Source: Stenomitos rutilans HA7619-LM2
Lineage (GTDB): Bacteria > Cyanobacteriota > Cyanobacteriia > Leptolyngbyales > Leptolyngbyaceae
Direction of reading: 5' to 3'
DNA length: 44,049 nucleotides
Assembly: GCA_019358945.1 (NCBI GenBank)
Contig: JAHHIE010000055.1
Location: 1 to 44,049, forward strand
Part shown: positions 7,149 through 14,848 of the stretch, one piece after another
Layout of the letters: each line of letters opens with the position of its first letter
Position numbering within the stretch: position 1 is the first letter of the stretch
Position numbers and translations under genes: made by a program
The notes under the pieces: model-generated
The model's database searches: none
What the model saw: only the letters and a program-made list of their open reading frames with translations
Told to the model about the DNA's origin: nothing

Positions 7149-8288
7149 ATGAAAGATCTTTCCTCACCCAAACCTGCTCAACGGCTCAAAGCGGGTGCCG
7201 CCACGATCGCTCTTTTGAGCCTTCTTACGGTCGGTATGCAAAGCCTCAGTGCCATGCCAATTCAGCCTGAAGCCAGTCCATCAGCGCCAACATTAAAAGG
7301 GCAACCATCGTCACAACGTCCATCGACTACAACTCGCTTACCGGGCTCAGTCAGGACGGCTGTTCTGCGGGCACATGCGCGTGAATTTAACCTTCCTATC
7401 AACACGCTGCGAGTGGTTTCGTTTAGCCAAGAAACCTGGTCAGACGGCTGTCTCGGCTTAGGTAAACCTGAAGAATCGTGCCTCACGGCTCTGGTGAACG
7501 GTTGGCGCGTCGAAGTTGGTAATAATGCTGAACGCTGGTTCTATCGTACCGATCGCACCGGAAGCAGCCTTCGTATGGAAAACAGCGCTACCGCTGATGC
7601 TCTTCCCCCCGCCGTCGAGCGCAAAGTTTTGGCAACTGCCGCTAAAGATATGGGCGTGTCTGTGAATCAACTCAAGCTTACCGCCGCGCGATCGCGCACC
7701 TGGAATGGCTGTCTGGGTGTCGCAGGCCCACAGACTATATGTACGATGATTGCGATTTCTGGATGGCAAGCGATCATCACGGCACCACAGCAGTACGGGG
7801 TATATCACCTCGATCAAACCGCCACGACGATCAAACGCAATCCCACGACGAGCAGCAAAGGAACCATAGTGCCGTCCTTTTGGCAACCTGACTCCAGCAC
7901 CGTTGGGTCAGACCCAGGCGACATCATCTTTCAATCGAAGACGAGTGGTGGCTTTGCAGGATTGTCTTACAAAACATTGCTGATGAACGATGGCAAAGTG
8001 ATGCGCATTGATTTGCGAAACCAGTCTTCGGCTAAACCAACCTTGATTCGTCAACTTTCACCCCAGCAAGTGCAGGCATTTGTCCAACTATTGCAGCAGA
8101 ATGAGTTCTCCGACTTCTCAGGTTTCAACTACCCAACCACTCAAGGAGCAGATTTTTTCACGATCGCGCTGATGTCTCCTGCAGGAGAAGGCACTCAGTA
8201 CGCTGATATGATTCAAGCCCAAACGCCTCCTAAACTCCAACGGATCATTCAAGCCTGGAACCGTCTGACCAGCCTCAGTCGTCGTTAG
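7149..8288 (+). CDS. Secreted protein with two Cys-paired repeats
   Basis: A 379-residue protein with a Sec signal-like segment (about residues 14-36). Two homologous repeats follow at about 64-143 and 152-230. Each has a helical start, then T-W-x-x-G-C-L-G (TWSDGCLGLG, TWNGCLGVAG), a second Cys ten residues after the first (C101/C111, C188/C198), a GW(R/Q) strand and a final Y-R-T-D or Y-H-L-D strand. The spacing suggests one disulfide per repeat. The C-terminal 120 residues are a separate domain (GDIIFQSKTSGGFAGLSY). The same repeat occurs once in the gene at 20391-20850. The ATG at 7149 has GGAG upstream and starts the signal peptide; an upstream frame to 7071 looks non-coding. Function unknown. 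Confidence 0.75.
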   Translation: MKDLSSPKPAQRLKAGAATIALLSLLTVGMQSLSAMPIQPEASPSAPTLKGQPSSQRPSTTTRLPGSVRTAVLRAHAREFNLPINTLRVVSFSQETWSDGCLGLGKPEESCLTALVNGWRVEVGNNAERWFYRTDRTGSSLRMENSATADALPPAVERKVLATAAKDMGVSVNQLKLTAARSRTWNGCLGVAGPQTICTMIAISGWQAIITAPQQYGVYHLDQTATTIKRNPTTSSKGTIVPSFWQPDSSTVGSDPGDIIFQSKTSGGFAGLSYKTLLMNDGKVMRIDLRNQSSAKPTLIRQLSPQQVQAFVQLLQQNEFSDFSGFNYPTTQGADFFTIALMSPAGEGTQYADMIQAQTPPKLQRIIQAWNRLTSLSRR

Positions 8289-8321
8289 ACCTCTGGTGTT
8301 GAGAGACTGGTTGCCAGCTTT

Positions 8322-8428
8322 TTTATACCAATTTGAATTGAAAATGCGACACATCCTGTAGGGGCAAGGCAATGCCTTGCCCCTACCCACCGATTGATCT
8401 GTAGCCGTCATTCTTTAAATCGGCATTA
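8322..8428. mobile_element. ~106-bp MITE, copy 1 (inverted relative to copy 2)
   Basis: The element begins TTATACCAATTTGAATTG and ends CTTTAAATCGGCATTA. The ends are imperfect inverted repeats with consensus TAATACCRATTTRAA. The interior is a strong palindrome, GTAGGGGCAAGGC/GCCTTGCCCCTAC. The same element is found in opposite orientation at 21152-21257. It lies 35 bp downstream of the secreted-protein gene and may end its transcript. Confidence 0.85.
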
Positions 8429-8529
8429 CCATACCCTCGGCAGTGGTCAACCTCTATGTATCCAGCACTGAACTGTTTGAGCTAGAGTGAAGCCATTGCC
8501 GTAAACATCCATCTCAGCCACAGCCCACA

Positions 8530-8988
8530 ATGAAGATTGGCGTTATTTCTGATACGCACGGATTGCTACGCCCCCAAGCCGTTGATGCCCTGGTCGGTTC
8601 TGACCTCATTCTTCATGCAGGTGATATTGGCCGATCGGCTGTGCTTGAGGAGCTAGAGGCGATCGCGCCTGTCATTGCTGTGCGCGGTAATAACGACCAA
8701 GGCCCGTGGGCAGACTTAATACCTGAATGTAAAACCGTCCCGATCGAAGGGGTTTCGCTGTATCTGCTGCACATACTTAGAGATCTGACGATCGATCCAA
8801 AAACCGCAGGCATTCAGGTTGTCATCAGTGGGCATTCGCACAAACCATTGGTGGAAGAGCGTGACGGTGTTCTCTTTCTCAATCCTGGTAGTGCGGGGCC
8901 GCGAAGATTTAAGCTGCCGATTACGCTAGCTCATCTACAGCTTGATGGCACGGCGATTAGTGCAAACATTGTCGAGCTAGAGGCGTGA
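8530..8988 (+). CDS. YfcE/MJ0936-type metallophosphoesterase
   Basis: A 152-residue cytosolic protein with all metal-binding motifs of the small calcineurin-like phosphoesterase family: SDTHG (residues 7-11), HAGDIG (GD), RGNNDQ (GNxD), and SGHSHK (GHxH). A LNPGS block near the C-terminus is typical of the YfcE/MJ0936 branch. These enzymes hydrolyse phosphodiesters in vitro; the physiological substrate is not known. The HG motif normally found between GNxD and GHxH reads LLHILRD, so one loop is diverged. It stands alone between two spacers. Confidence 0.9.
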   Translation: MKIGVISDTHGLLRPQAVDALVGSDLILHAGDIGRSAVLEELEAIAPVIAVRGNNDQGPWADLIPECKTVPIEGVSLYLLHILRDLTIDPKTAGIQVVISGHSHKPLVEERDGVLFLNPGSAGPRRFKLPITLAHLQLDGTAISANIVELEA

Positions 8989-9084
8989 TCGATGCCTTAT
9001 TGATTGAGTTTTAGGACTCATTGACCCACCAGGTTACATCGGAGACAGTCACCCAGGTGCTGTTCAATTGATAGGGCACTGCTG

Positions 9085-9513
9085 TTATGTAGCACGGTTG
9101 GAGTTGAGCGCTTGCTCAAGTTGTTCATCCCAAAAGGCTGCTTCTACCTTGTGTCCGTCTGGGTCACGAACAAAGCAACCGTAGTATGGTTCACTATACT
9201 CAGGTCTGCCACCGGGAGCACCTTCATCGCTGGCCCCTGCTGCCAACGCTGCCTCATAAAAGGCGTGAACAGCTTCTTTTGTGGGTGCAATAAAGCCGAC
9301 ATGAGTACCATTGCCAACGGTTGCAGGTTGTCCATCAAATGGGGTTCCTACCCAAAATTCAGGGTACTGTTTGCCATAGGCGATCGCGCCTGGATATTCC
9401 ATCAACCGCTTGCAGCCTAGCGTGGATAACACAGCGTCGTAAAACGCGATCGCCCGTGCAAAATCATTCGTGCCGATCGAGATGTGCGAGAGAATGCTGG
9501 GATTATGGCTCAT
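9085..9513 (-). CDS. VOC-superfamily (glyoxalase/dioxygenase-like) protein
   Basis: A 142-residue protein with paired beta-alpha-beta-beta-beta modules of the vicinal oxygen chelate fold: SHISIGTNDFARAIAFYDAV at the start, HVGFIAPTKEAVHAFYEAAL in the middle, and YYGCFVRDPDGHKVEAAFWD at the end, with candidate metal ligands His (first strand), His (HVGF) and Glu (VEAAF). The ATG at 9513 is chosen because GGAGG is well placed upstream; an upstream GTG or ATG at 9543 would add 10 residues. It is divergent from the ArsR gene. Substrate unknown. Confidence 0.85.
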   Translation of the reverse strand: MSHNPSILSHISIGTNDFARAIAFYDAVLSTLGCKRLMEYPGAIAYGKQYPEFWVGTPFDGQPATVGNGTHVGFIAPTKEAVHAFYEAALAAGASDEGAPGGRPEYSEPYYGCFVRDPDGHKVEAAFWDEQLEQALNSNRAT

Positions 9514-9791
9514 GTCTAAATCCTCCGTGAGTCGAGCTGGCATTGGGCACGCTAAAAATTTAAAGCGGTTCTGTAATCTGTTTTGACTCGAAGCTTATCA
9601 GGCAATCGGATTTTATCAGTTCATCTGTACTGAATCAACGAGTTGCTTTTACTTTTTGTTACCAGAATCATTGAGAATCGCGGCACGTGGATGACCAGTG
9701 AGCCATGACCAATCCTCCTTGACATTCTTGAATAGTACATCTATTCTGATAGTTAATTAACTGCGCGGTTAAATACTGTTTCCCCACCTCA
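9514..9791. other. 278-bp divergent spacer, no gene seen
   Basis: The spacer separates the VOC gene at 9085-9513 from the ArsR-family gene and must hold both promoters. An AT-rich stretch about 9725-9770 (TTAATTAACTGCGCGGTTAA) contains the palindromic TTAATTAA and is a candidate operator for the adjacent ArsR regulator. No reading frame looks coding. Confidence 0.4.
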
Positions 9792-10163
9792 ATGCCCACT
9801 GACCAACTGCCTGCTGATCGGTTAAGCATTACCTTTGCTGCCCTGGCCGATCCGACCCGTCGTGCTATTCTGGCTCGTCTGTCTCAGGGTGAAGCTTCTG
9901 TCACCGAGCTAGCTCAACCGTTTGAGATGAGTTTACCTGCCATCTCCAAACACCTGAAAGTGCTGGAACGAGCAGGATTGATCACCCGCAGTCGAGAGGC
10001 TCAGTGGCGACCCTGCGGCTTGGCGGCAGACCCACTCAAAGATGTGGATCACTGGCTTGCACCATACCGCCAATTTTGGGAACAGCGCTTCGATCGCCTG
10101 GATGACTATCTACAGGAACTGCAAGCGGAGGAAACAAGAAACGATCGCACGCTCAAAGCGTAA
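9792..10163 (+). CDS. ArsR-family transcriptional regulator (SdpR-like)
   Basis: A 123-residue winged-helix protein. The recognition helix region reads SVTELAQPFEMSLPAISKHL followed by KVLERAGLI, and the N-terminal block FAALADPTRRAILARL is diagnostic for the ArsR family. The metal-binding ELCVCDL motif of arsenic sensors is absent, so this belongs to the non-metal group often found next to AHSA1/SRPBCC and VOC genes. Its neighbours are exactly that set: a VOC gene 37 nt downstream and the remnant of an AHSA1 gene at 10801-10985. It probably represses this cluster. The ligand is unknown. Confidence 0.88.
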   Translation: MPTDQLPADRLSITFAALADPTRRAILARLSQGEASVTELAQPFEMSLPAISKHLKVLERAGLITRSREAQWRPCGLAADPLKDVDHWLAPYRQFWEQRFDRLDDYLQELQAEETRNDRTLKA

Positions 10164-10200
10164 ACTGCGCTTCAACTCATCACGCACAATAGGAGAAAGC

Positions 10201-10608
10201 ATGCCTAAACAAATATTTGTGAATCTACCTGTCAAAAATCTCACTCAATCCGTAGAGTTTTTCACAAAACTTGGCTTCAGTTTTAATCCCCAATTCACCG
10301 ATGAAACGGCAACTTGCATGATTGTGAGTGAAGCCATTTATGTCATGCTGCTGACTCACGACAAGTTCAAAACGTTTACTCCTAAACTCATTTGTGATGC
10401 GACAAAAAGCACGGAGGTGCTAGTGTGTTTATCCTCTGAGAGCCGAGACGCGATCGACGATACTGTGCGTAAGGCTGTCGCTGCGGGTGGAACCACCTAT
10501 AACGAGCCACAGGATCACAGTTTTATGTACGGGCATGGGTTTCAGGATTTAGATGGACACATCTGGGAACTCGTATACATGGAGCCGAGCGCAGTCGGTC
10601 AAGCTTAG
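10201..10608 (+). CDS. VOC-family protein (COG3607-like lactoylglutathione lyase relative)
   Basis: A 135-residue protein of the vicinal oxygen chelate fold, with IFVNLPVKNLTQSVEFFTKL at the N-terminus and YGHGFQDLDGHIWELVYMEP at the C-terminus, the typical text of the COG3607 branch. The canonical N-terminal His is Asn here (FVNLPV), which is usual for this branch. ATG at 10201 has GGAGAAAG upstream; a longer frame open from 10042 overlaps the ArsR gene out of frame and is rejected. It lies 37 nt downstream of the ArsR gene, so it is probably its co-transcribed target. Confidence 0.87.
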   Translation: MPKQIFVNLPVKNLTQSVEFFTKLGFSFNPQFTDETATCMIVSEAIYVMLLTHDKFKTFTPKLICDATKSTEVLVCLSSESRDAIDDTVRKAVAAGGTTYNEPQDHSFMYGHGFQDLDGHIWELVYMEPSAVGQA

Positions 10609-10785
10609 ATTTTTGCTGATCTGAAGCCATTGAGGCCTTTTGGTCTCATTACAACTGCCGGCTTTGAACTAGAACGTGTCAGAGAATCGCGCCCTGAACG
10701 CAAAAATTTCTCAAGCCAAGAAGACTATGAGCGGCGTTTAAGCATTCCTCCATTCCTGTGTATTGCGGCACCCAAACCGACTTAA
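10609..10785 (+). pseudogene. C-terminal remnant of a SAM-dependent methyltransferase
   Basis: Directly after the VOC stop codon the same frame remains open for 58 codons without a start. It reads like the end of a class I methyltransferase: GFELERVRESRPERKNFSSQ, then EDYERRLSIPPFLCIAAPKP and a TAA stop. The N-terminal SAM-binding domain is missing, so this is a 5'-truncated relic fused in frame behind the VOC stop. Methyltransferases of this kind are often found in ArsR/AHSA1/VOC clusters. The assignment rests on recognising the C-terminal pattern only. Confidence 0.6.
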
Positions 10786-10800
10786 TTTTTCTCAACCTGC

Positions 10801-10985
10801 GATGGAACAGCTGACCTCAACATGAAACTCTGATCACTGTAACCTTTGCAGAAAAGAACAATCAGACTTTGATGATGTTCCATCAAGCCATCTTTAAGTC
10901 TATTGAATCACGGCATTTCCATCAAACAGAGTGATCTGAATGTGTCGATCGCCTGCAAGCATATCTGCCAACTGCAATTATCTAA
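10801..10985 (+). pseudogene. Remnant of an AHSA1/SRPBCC-domain gene
   Basis: The frame from 10821 reads HETLITVTFAEKNNQTLMMF then HQAIFKSIESRHFHQTE, an in-frame TGA at 10932-10934, then SECVDRLQAYLPT. This matches the C-terminal half of AHSA1 (activator of Hsp90 ATPase-like) SRPBCC proteins, where the stop stands at the position of the conserved Trp in a GWSE block (TGG to TGA). Upstream, CDGTADL continues in a different frame, indicating a 1-nt frameshift near 10820. The 5' half is gone. SRPBCC genes typically follow ArsR genes of the type at 9792. Confidence 0.6.
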
Positions 10986-11006
10986 CGTTTACTCAAGGAG
11001 TCCATC

Positions 11007-11426
11007 ATGAAACTGAATCCTTACTTGATGTTCAACGGGCAATGCGAGCATGCATTTAAGTTCTATGAGCAATGCTTGGGTGGAAAAATCACCGCGATGA
11101 TGACTTACGGAGAAGCCCCGGAGCCAGAAACGGTCGAGCAGACACCTCCAGAATGGCGCAGCAAGATTATGCACACTAGCCTGAAGTTTGGCGACCAGGA
11201 GCTAATGGGGTCTGACAGCCCTCCCGATTACTACGAAGAAGCCAAAGGATTTTCGGTGTCCATCAGCCTGAATGATCCGGCAGAAGCAGAGCGTATCTTT
11301 CACACACTGGCAGAAAACGGAACGGTGCGAATGCCTTTTCAGCAGACCTTTTGGGCGTATCGTTTTGGGATGCTAGTGGATCAATTTGGTATCCCCTGGA
11401 TGGTGAACTGCGACCAGGCTATCTAA
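11007..11426 (+). CDS. PhnB-like VOC-family protein
   Basis: A 139-residue protein with the PhnB/COG2764 pattern: KLNPYLMFNGQCEHAFKFYE at the N-terminus, MHTSLKFGDQELMGSD in the middle, and WAYRFGMLVDQFGIPWMVNC at the end. The fold is that of glyoxalase/bleomycin-resistance proteins; despite the PhnB name, a phosphonate role is not established. The start at 11007 has AAGGAG 8 nt upstream. It lies downstream of the two decayed genes and 67 nt before the DUF1579 gene, within the ArsR-associated cluster. Length is normal. Confidence 0.88.
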   Translation: MKLNPYLMFNGQCEHAFKFYEQCLGGKITAMMTYGEAPEPETVEQTPPEWRSKIMHTSLKFGDQELMGSDSPPDYYEEAKGFSVSISLNDPAEAERIFHTLAENGTVRMPFQQTFWAYRFGMLVDQFGIPWMVNCDQAI

Positions 11427-11493
11427 CTGGCTATCTAGCTGATAGAACCGTCTCTTACTCTGGCTAATCATATTCCCTACGCTACAGGAGGCA

Positions 11494-11979
11494 ATGATGA
11501 AGATTGAACCGCAAACTGAACATCAGTGGCTACAGAAACTTGTTGGAGAGTGGACTTACGAAACAGAAGCATCGATGGGAGCCGATCAACCGTCCGAAAA
11601 AGTGACTGGAACCGAACGTGTGCGATCGTTGGGTGGGCTTTGGATTCTCGCAGAAGGAGCGGGTGAGATGCCGGGTTGCGGTACCGTAACCACCATCATG
11701 ACGCTTGGCTATAACCCTCAGAAGCAGAGATTTGTCGGTACTTGGGTGGGGTCAATGATGTCCGACCTCTGGGTGTATGACGGAGCACTGGATACCTCTG
11801 AAACTGTATTGACCCTTCACACTGAAGGCCCATCAATGTCTGGAGAGGACACGATGGCGAAGTACAAAGATGTCATTGAGTTTAAGAGCGACAGCCATCG
11901 TGTGATGACTTCCCATGCTTTGGGTGATGATGGGCAGTGGCATCAGTTTATGACCGCTAATTATCGGCGCAAGGCGTAA
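11494..11979 (+). CDS. DUF1579 family protein
   Basis: A 161-residue cytosolic protein with the DUF1579 pattern: HQWLQKLVGEWTYETEASMG at the start, then VRSLGGLWILAEG, TIMTLGYNPQKQRFVGTWVG, and a C-terminal FMTANYRRK. The predicted fold is a lipocalin-like beta barrel. Biochemical function is unknown. AGGAGG lies 6 nt upstream of two adjacent ATGs (11494 and 11497); either may be used. DUF1579 genes commonly accompany PhnB-like VOC and AHSA1 genes, as here. Confidence 0.87.
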   Translation: MMKIEPQTEHQWLQKLVGEWTYETEASMGADQPSEKVTGTERVRSLGGLWILAEGAGEMPGCGTVTTIMTLGYNPQKQRFVGTWVGSMMSDLWVYDGALDTSETVLTLHTEGPSMSGEDTMAKYKDVIEFKSDSHRVMTSHALGDDGQWHQFMTANYRRKA

Positions 11980-12223
11980 TTGCATGATGAGTAAAGGCAC
12001 CCTCGCTGAAGCAGATGGGTGATTAACGATTTCTAGTGCTGACGTGTTTCTCATACAGAAGAAAGAGGCATTGCAAATTGTTTTGGCTTAACTTAAGGGC
12101 GGTTGACTTAATCAATCAGTTAAACCATCACAGTTCATTACTTCTAGAGACTGCTTCACCCTTGATGGAAGCAGAATTTTTTGCTTCCTCTTTTGCTGTC
12201 GATTGTCGTAATTAAGGTGCACT

Positions 12224-13660
12224 ATGACGACTCCTGTCTACCAAACTGTGATTTTGGGTGGTGGTTTTACAGGTCTGTTTACGGCTCTGCATCTCAGCCA
12301 TCAGCATTATCCGCGCTCCGTTATTCTGATTGATCAAAACGATCGCTTCTGTTTTAAGCCGCTGCTCTATGAATATTTCAGTGGTGAAATGGATGCGACA
12401 CAGGTGGTGCCCCGATACGAGGAACTGCTACGCCATAGTGGTGTGATTTTTGTGCAGGGGCGTGTGGAGTCGATCGATGTGCAGCGACGACAGATCCAGC
12501 TTGTAGGTGGAGATTGCTATAGCTACAGCAATCTGGTCCTCGCTCTGGGAAGTGTAACGGGATATTTTGGCGTAGAAGGGGTGAAGGAGAATGCGTTGCC
12601 CTTTCGGACCCAAGCGGATGCGATCGCCATTGATCATCATCTCCGCGATCGCTTGCAACATGCGCTACAACTGCAAGATTCGGAGACCCGTCGCCGTTTG
12701 TTGACAACCGCCGTTGTTGGTGGAGGGCCGTCTGGAGTGGAGATGGCAGCAACAATGGCTGACCTTATACCTCAGTGGTATGCCGAACTAGGCGGCAATT
12801 CAGAAGAAGTGCGGGTTGTGCTGGTGAACCATGGAGAGCTACTAGAAGGAGATGTGAACAGCCAACTTCGGACGACGGCAGAGCAAGCGTTGCAGGAGCG
12901 TGTTGTACCTGTAGAAGTCATGATTGGCGTTAAAGTAACGGCTATTCATCCCGATCGCCTGGAGTATCAGCGCAACGACCAAACAGAAACTCTGGACGCT
13001 GGAACGATCGTTTGGACAACGGGAACCAATACCCATCCCTTGATTAAGTCACTGCCTCTTCCAGAGGCGCATCGAGATAAGCACGGGCGGTTGAGTGTCG
13101 CGCCAACGCTGCAATTACCCGACTTTCCAGAGATTTTTGCCGGTGGCGATTGCGCGATGGATTTGCAACCAGAATCAGGTAGCGGCGATGAATATGAGCC
13201 AGCCGAGCACCAGTCAGATCAATCCACCAGTGCCGAAAACCATCATCCTAATCCCAAGCCGTTGCCACCGACTGCACAGGTTGCCTATCAGCAGGGAGCG
13301 GCGATCGCCTACAACCTGAGAGCTTTAGCGCTGGGATATGCATTGAAGCCTGCCAGAGTCAATTTGCGAGGAACATTACTCAAACTGGGATTGAATAACA
13401 GTGTTGCCAATATTTTTAACACGATCGAAGTAACAGGCGCAGCAGGCCATCTGATCCGACAGGGTACGTATTTAGAGCTACTGCCTACACCCATTCATAA
13501 CTTTAAAGCCACAACGGACTGGCTGAAGGATGAGGTGATCGAACGTTATCAGCCCAATAGCTTGAATCGAGTTGCCAAAGCGGTTGGGGTCGTGGGTGGA
13601 ATGGTAGTGGGAACCGCGATCGCCAAACGGGTTGCCCGTTCCTTAGCAGACGATCGTTAA
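12224..13660 (+). CDS. Type II NADH dehydrogenase (NDH-2) / FAD-dependent oxidoreductase
   Basis: A 478-residue flavoprotein with two dinucleotide-binding motifs: VILGGGFTGLFTAL (residues 9-22, FAD) and AVVGGGPSGVEMA (163-175, NADH). Further NDH-2 blocks are FKPLLYEYFSGEM (45-56), WTTGTNTHPL and FAGGDCA (306-311). NDH-2 passes electrons from NADH to quinone at the membrane surface without pumping protons. Residues about 315-348 form an unusual Ser/Glu/Pro-rich, low-complexity insert right after the GGDCA motif. The C-terminal region, with a hydrophobic VVGGMVVGTAIA segment, may bind the membrane. Start ATG has AAGGTG upstream. It lies next to an oxidase operon, which fits a respiratory role. 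Confidence 0.9.
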   Translation: MTTPVYQTVILGGGFTGLFTALHLSHQHYPRSVILIDQNDRFCFKPLLYEYFSGEMDATQVVPRYEELLRHSGVIFVQGRVESIDVQRRQIQLVGGDCYSYSNLVLALGSVTGYFGVEGVKENALPFRTQADAIAIDHHLRDRLQHALQLQDSETRRRLLTTAVVGGGPSGVEMAATMADLIPQWYAELGGNSEEVRVVLVNHGELLEGDVNSQLRTTAEQALQERVVPVEVMIGVKVTAIHPDRLEYQRNDQTETLDAGTIVWTTGTNTHPLIKSLPLPEAHRDKHGRLSVAPTLQLPDFPEIFAGGDCAMDLQPESGSGDEYEPAEHQSDQSTSAENHHPNPKPLPPTAQVAYQQGAAIAYNLRALALGYALKPARVNLRGTLLKLGLNNSVANIFNTIEVTGAAGHLIRQGTYLELLPTPIHNFKATTDWLKDEVIERYQPNSLNRVAKAVGVVGGMVVGTAIAKRVARSLADDR

Positions 13661-13742
13661 AATACACACATGTTTCTTGTGCAGCGTCACAGCTTGCTTT
13701 TAGGGTAGATGGCAGTGAGTTTACAGCGGGCATCATCAACTT

Positions 13743-14039
13743 TCATCTACCAATCACCCCCTTCTGAATCTGGTTGACAGCGGTTGTCCAGGCCACCGTT
13801 CCCTCACGCAGGGAATTGATAGCACCGAAGCGTCTGCCACTGACACATTGACGGGTGAGCGACCTGAGTTCATGCTTTGCAATGGCGAGCCAATTACCCT
13901 GCTTGGGCGTCTGACAAAATGTGATGTGACGCACTAACAGACATGACCTTTGCGGTTCAAAGGCTGCGTATAACGCCCCTTCCGTGTGGGTGTTGAAGGC
14001 CCTGTCTGCGATCCAAGCATCGCCAACAATGGAGCCTTT
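13743..14039 (-). pseudogene. IS630-family transposase, C-terminal remnant
   Basis: A leftward frame open for 98 codons, with no start, reads FNTHTEGALYAAFEP, then CQTPKQGNWLAIAKHELRSL, then REGTVAWTTAVNQIQKGVI and a TGA stop. These match the NTHT, HTPKHGSWLN and RRI-type C-terminal blocks of IS630 transposases (third catalytic acid region). The 5' two thirds are absent, so the copy is dead. It sits between the NDH-2 gene and the cox operon, which converge here. Confidence 0.75.
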
Positions 14040-14114
14040 TCAAAAGGGCTAAAGTCGAACTCAGTGTTTTATCTCTTCTGCCTTTTGCCCTCCTTCTGCC
14101 TCCTGCCTTAATTG

Positions 14115-14726
14115 TCATTGCCACAGGTAAATTAAGCTGAACAAAACAATCCAAATGACATCAACGAAGTGCCAGAACAACGATGTCGCGGCGAAACCGT
14201 AGTGGTTTTCTGGCGTGGCGTGCTTGGGGGTGAACGATCGAATCAGCACACCCAGTTGCAGCAGAATACCGACGAAGACATGGAGACCATGAAAGCCAGT
14301 TAAGAGATAGAACGTGCCGCCGAATAGGCCAGTGGTGAGGCCAAAAGAAAGACCGTTCCATTCGATCGCTTGCCCAACCAAAAAATACGTCCCCATTGCT
14401 GCTGTTGCCAACAAAAAGAAGCGGAACACATTCAGCTTGTTGCGCTCTAGCGCCAGTTCGCCAAAGTAGATGACAAAGCTACTGGAAACCAAAACTGCTG
14501 TGTTAATGGCTGGCTTAAAAATGTCGAGTCCATTGACTCCTGGTGGGAGCCAATCTGCTGTCGTGAGCTTTAAGGCAATGTAACCACCAAAAAAGCCCAG
14601 AAACACCATACTTTCGGAGAGCAAAAACACGATAAAGCCGAACATACGATTGTCAGCGTGCTCGCTGTCTTTGTGGTCGTGTTCGGCACTCGATTGCAAC
14701 TGTTCAGGTGTGACTGAAGTATCCAT
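14115..14726 (-). CDS. coxC: Heme-copper oxidase subunit III
   Basis: A 203-residue membrane protein with five predicted helices, the number found in bacterial five-helix subunit III forms. Family blocks are FLLSESMVFLGFFGGYIALK, LTGFHGLHVFVGILLQLG and FWHFVDVIWIVLFSLIYLW (the last is the conserved C-terminal HFVDVVW helix). The acidic residue in the SESM helix corresponds to the subunit III carboxylate. It is the last gene of the operon, 122 nt after coxA; that spacer is filled with purine-rich repeats. The name follows the cyanobacterial coxBAC convention; the operon is ARTO-like, for which ctaE is also used. Confidence 0.92.
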   Translation of the reverse strand: MDTSVTPEQLQSSAEHDHKDSEHADNRMFGFIVFLLSESMVFLGFFGGYIALKLTTADWLPPGVNGLDIFKPAINTAVLVSSSFVIYFGELALERNKLNVFRFFLLATAAMGTYFLVGQAIEWNGLSFGLTTGLFGGTFYLLTGFHGLHVFVGILLQLGVLIRSFTPKHATPENHYGFAATSLFWHFVDVIWIVLFSLIYLWQ

Positions 14727-14848
14727 GATGGGCAGAGGGGGCAGAGGGGGCAGGGGGAGTGGAGGGAGCAGGGGAGAGAGTTTTGAGTTTGAGTTAATTT
14801 TGACTCCTGGCTTCTAACAACCAAAAACCAACAACTAAAAACTACTCC
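14727..14848. repeat. Heptanucleotide-type repeat spacer between coxA and coxC
   Basis: The spacer is made of GGGGGCAGA-type purine units followed by AGTTTTGAGTTTGAGTT and CCAAAAACCAACAACTAA. The same units recur at 16545-16664, 18900-19090, 24590-24660, 32577-32757 and inside the tRNA-Leu intron. It separates two genes of one operon and contains no gene. Confidence 0.7.

Noticed and set aside
9085..9513. Same operon as the ArsR cluster
   Set aside because: It is on the opposite strand and divergent; it may share the regulator's operator but is not co-transcribed.
13957..14154. 65-codon leftward frame near the coxC end
   Set aside because: It overlaps the IS630 remnant in another frame and the coxC 3' end; no start signal and no recognisable sequence.
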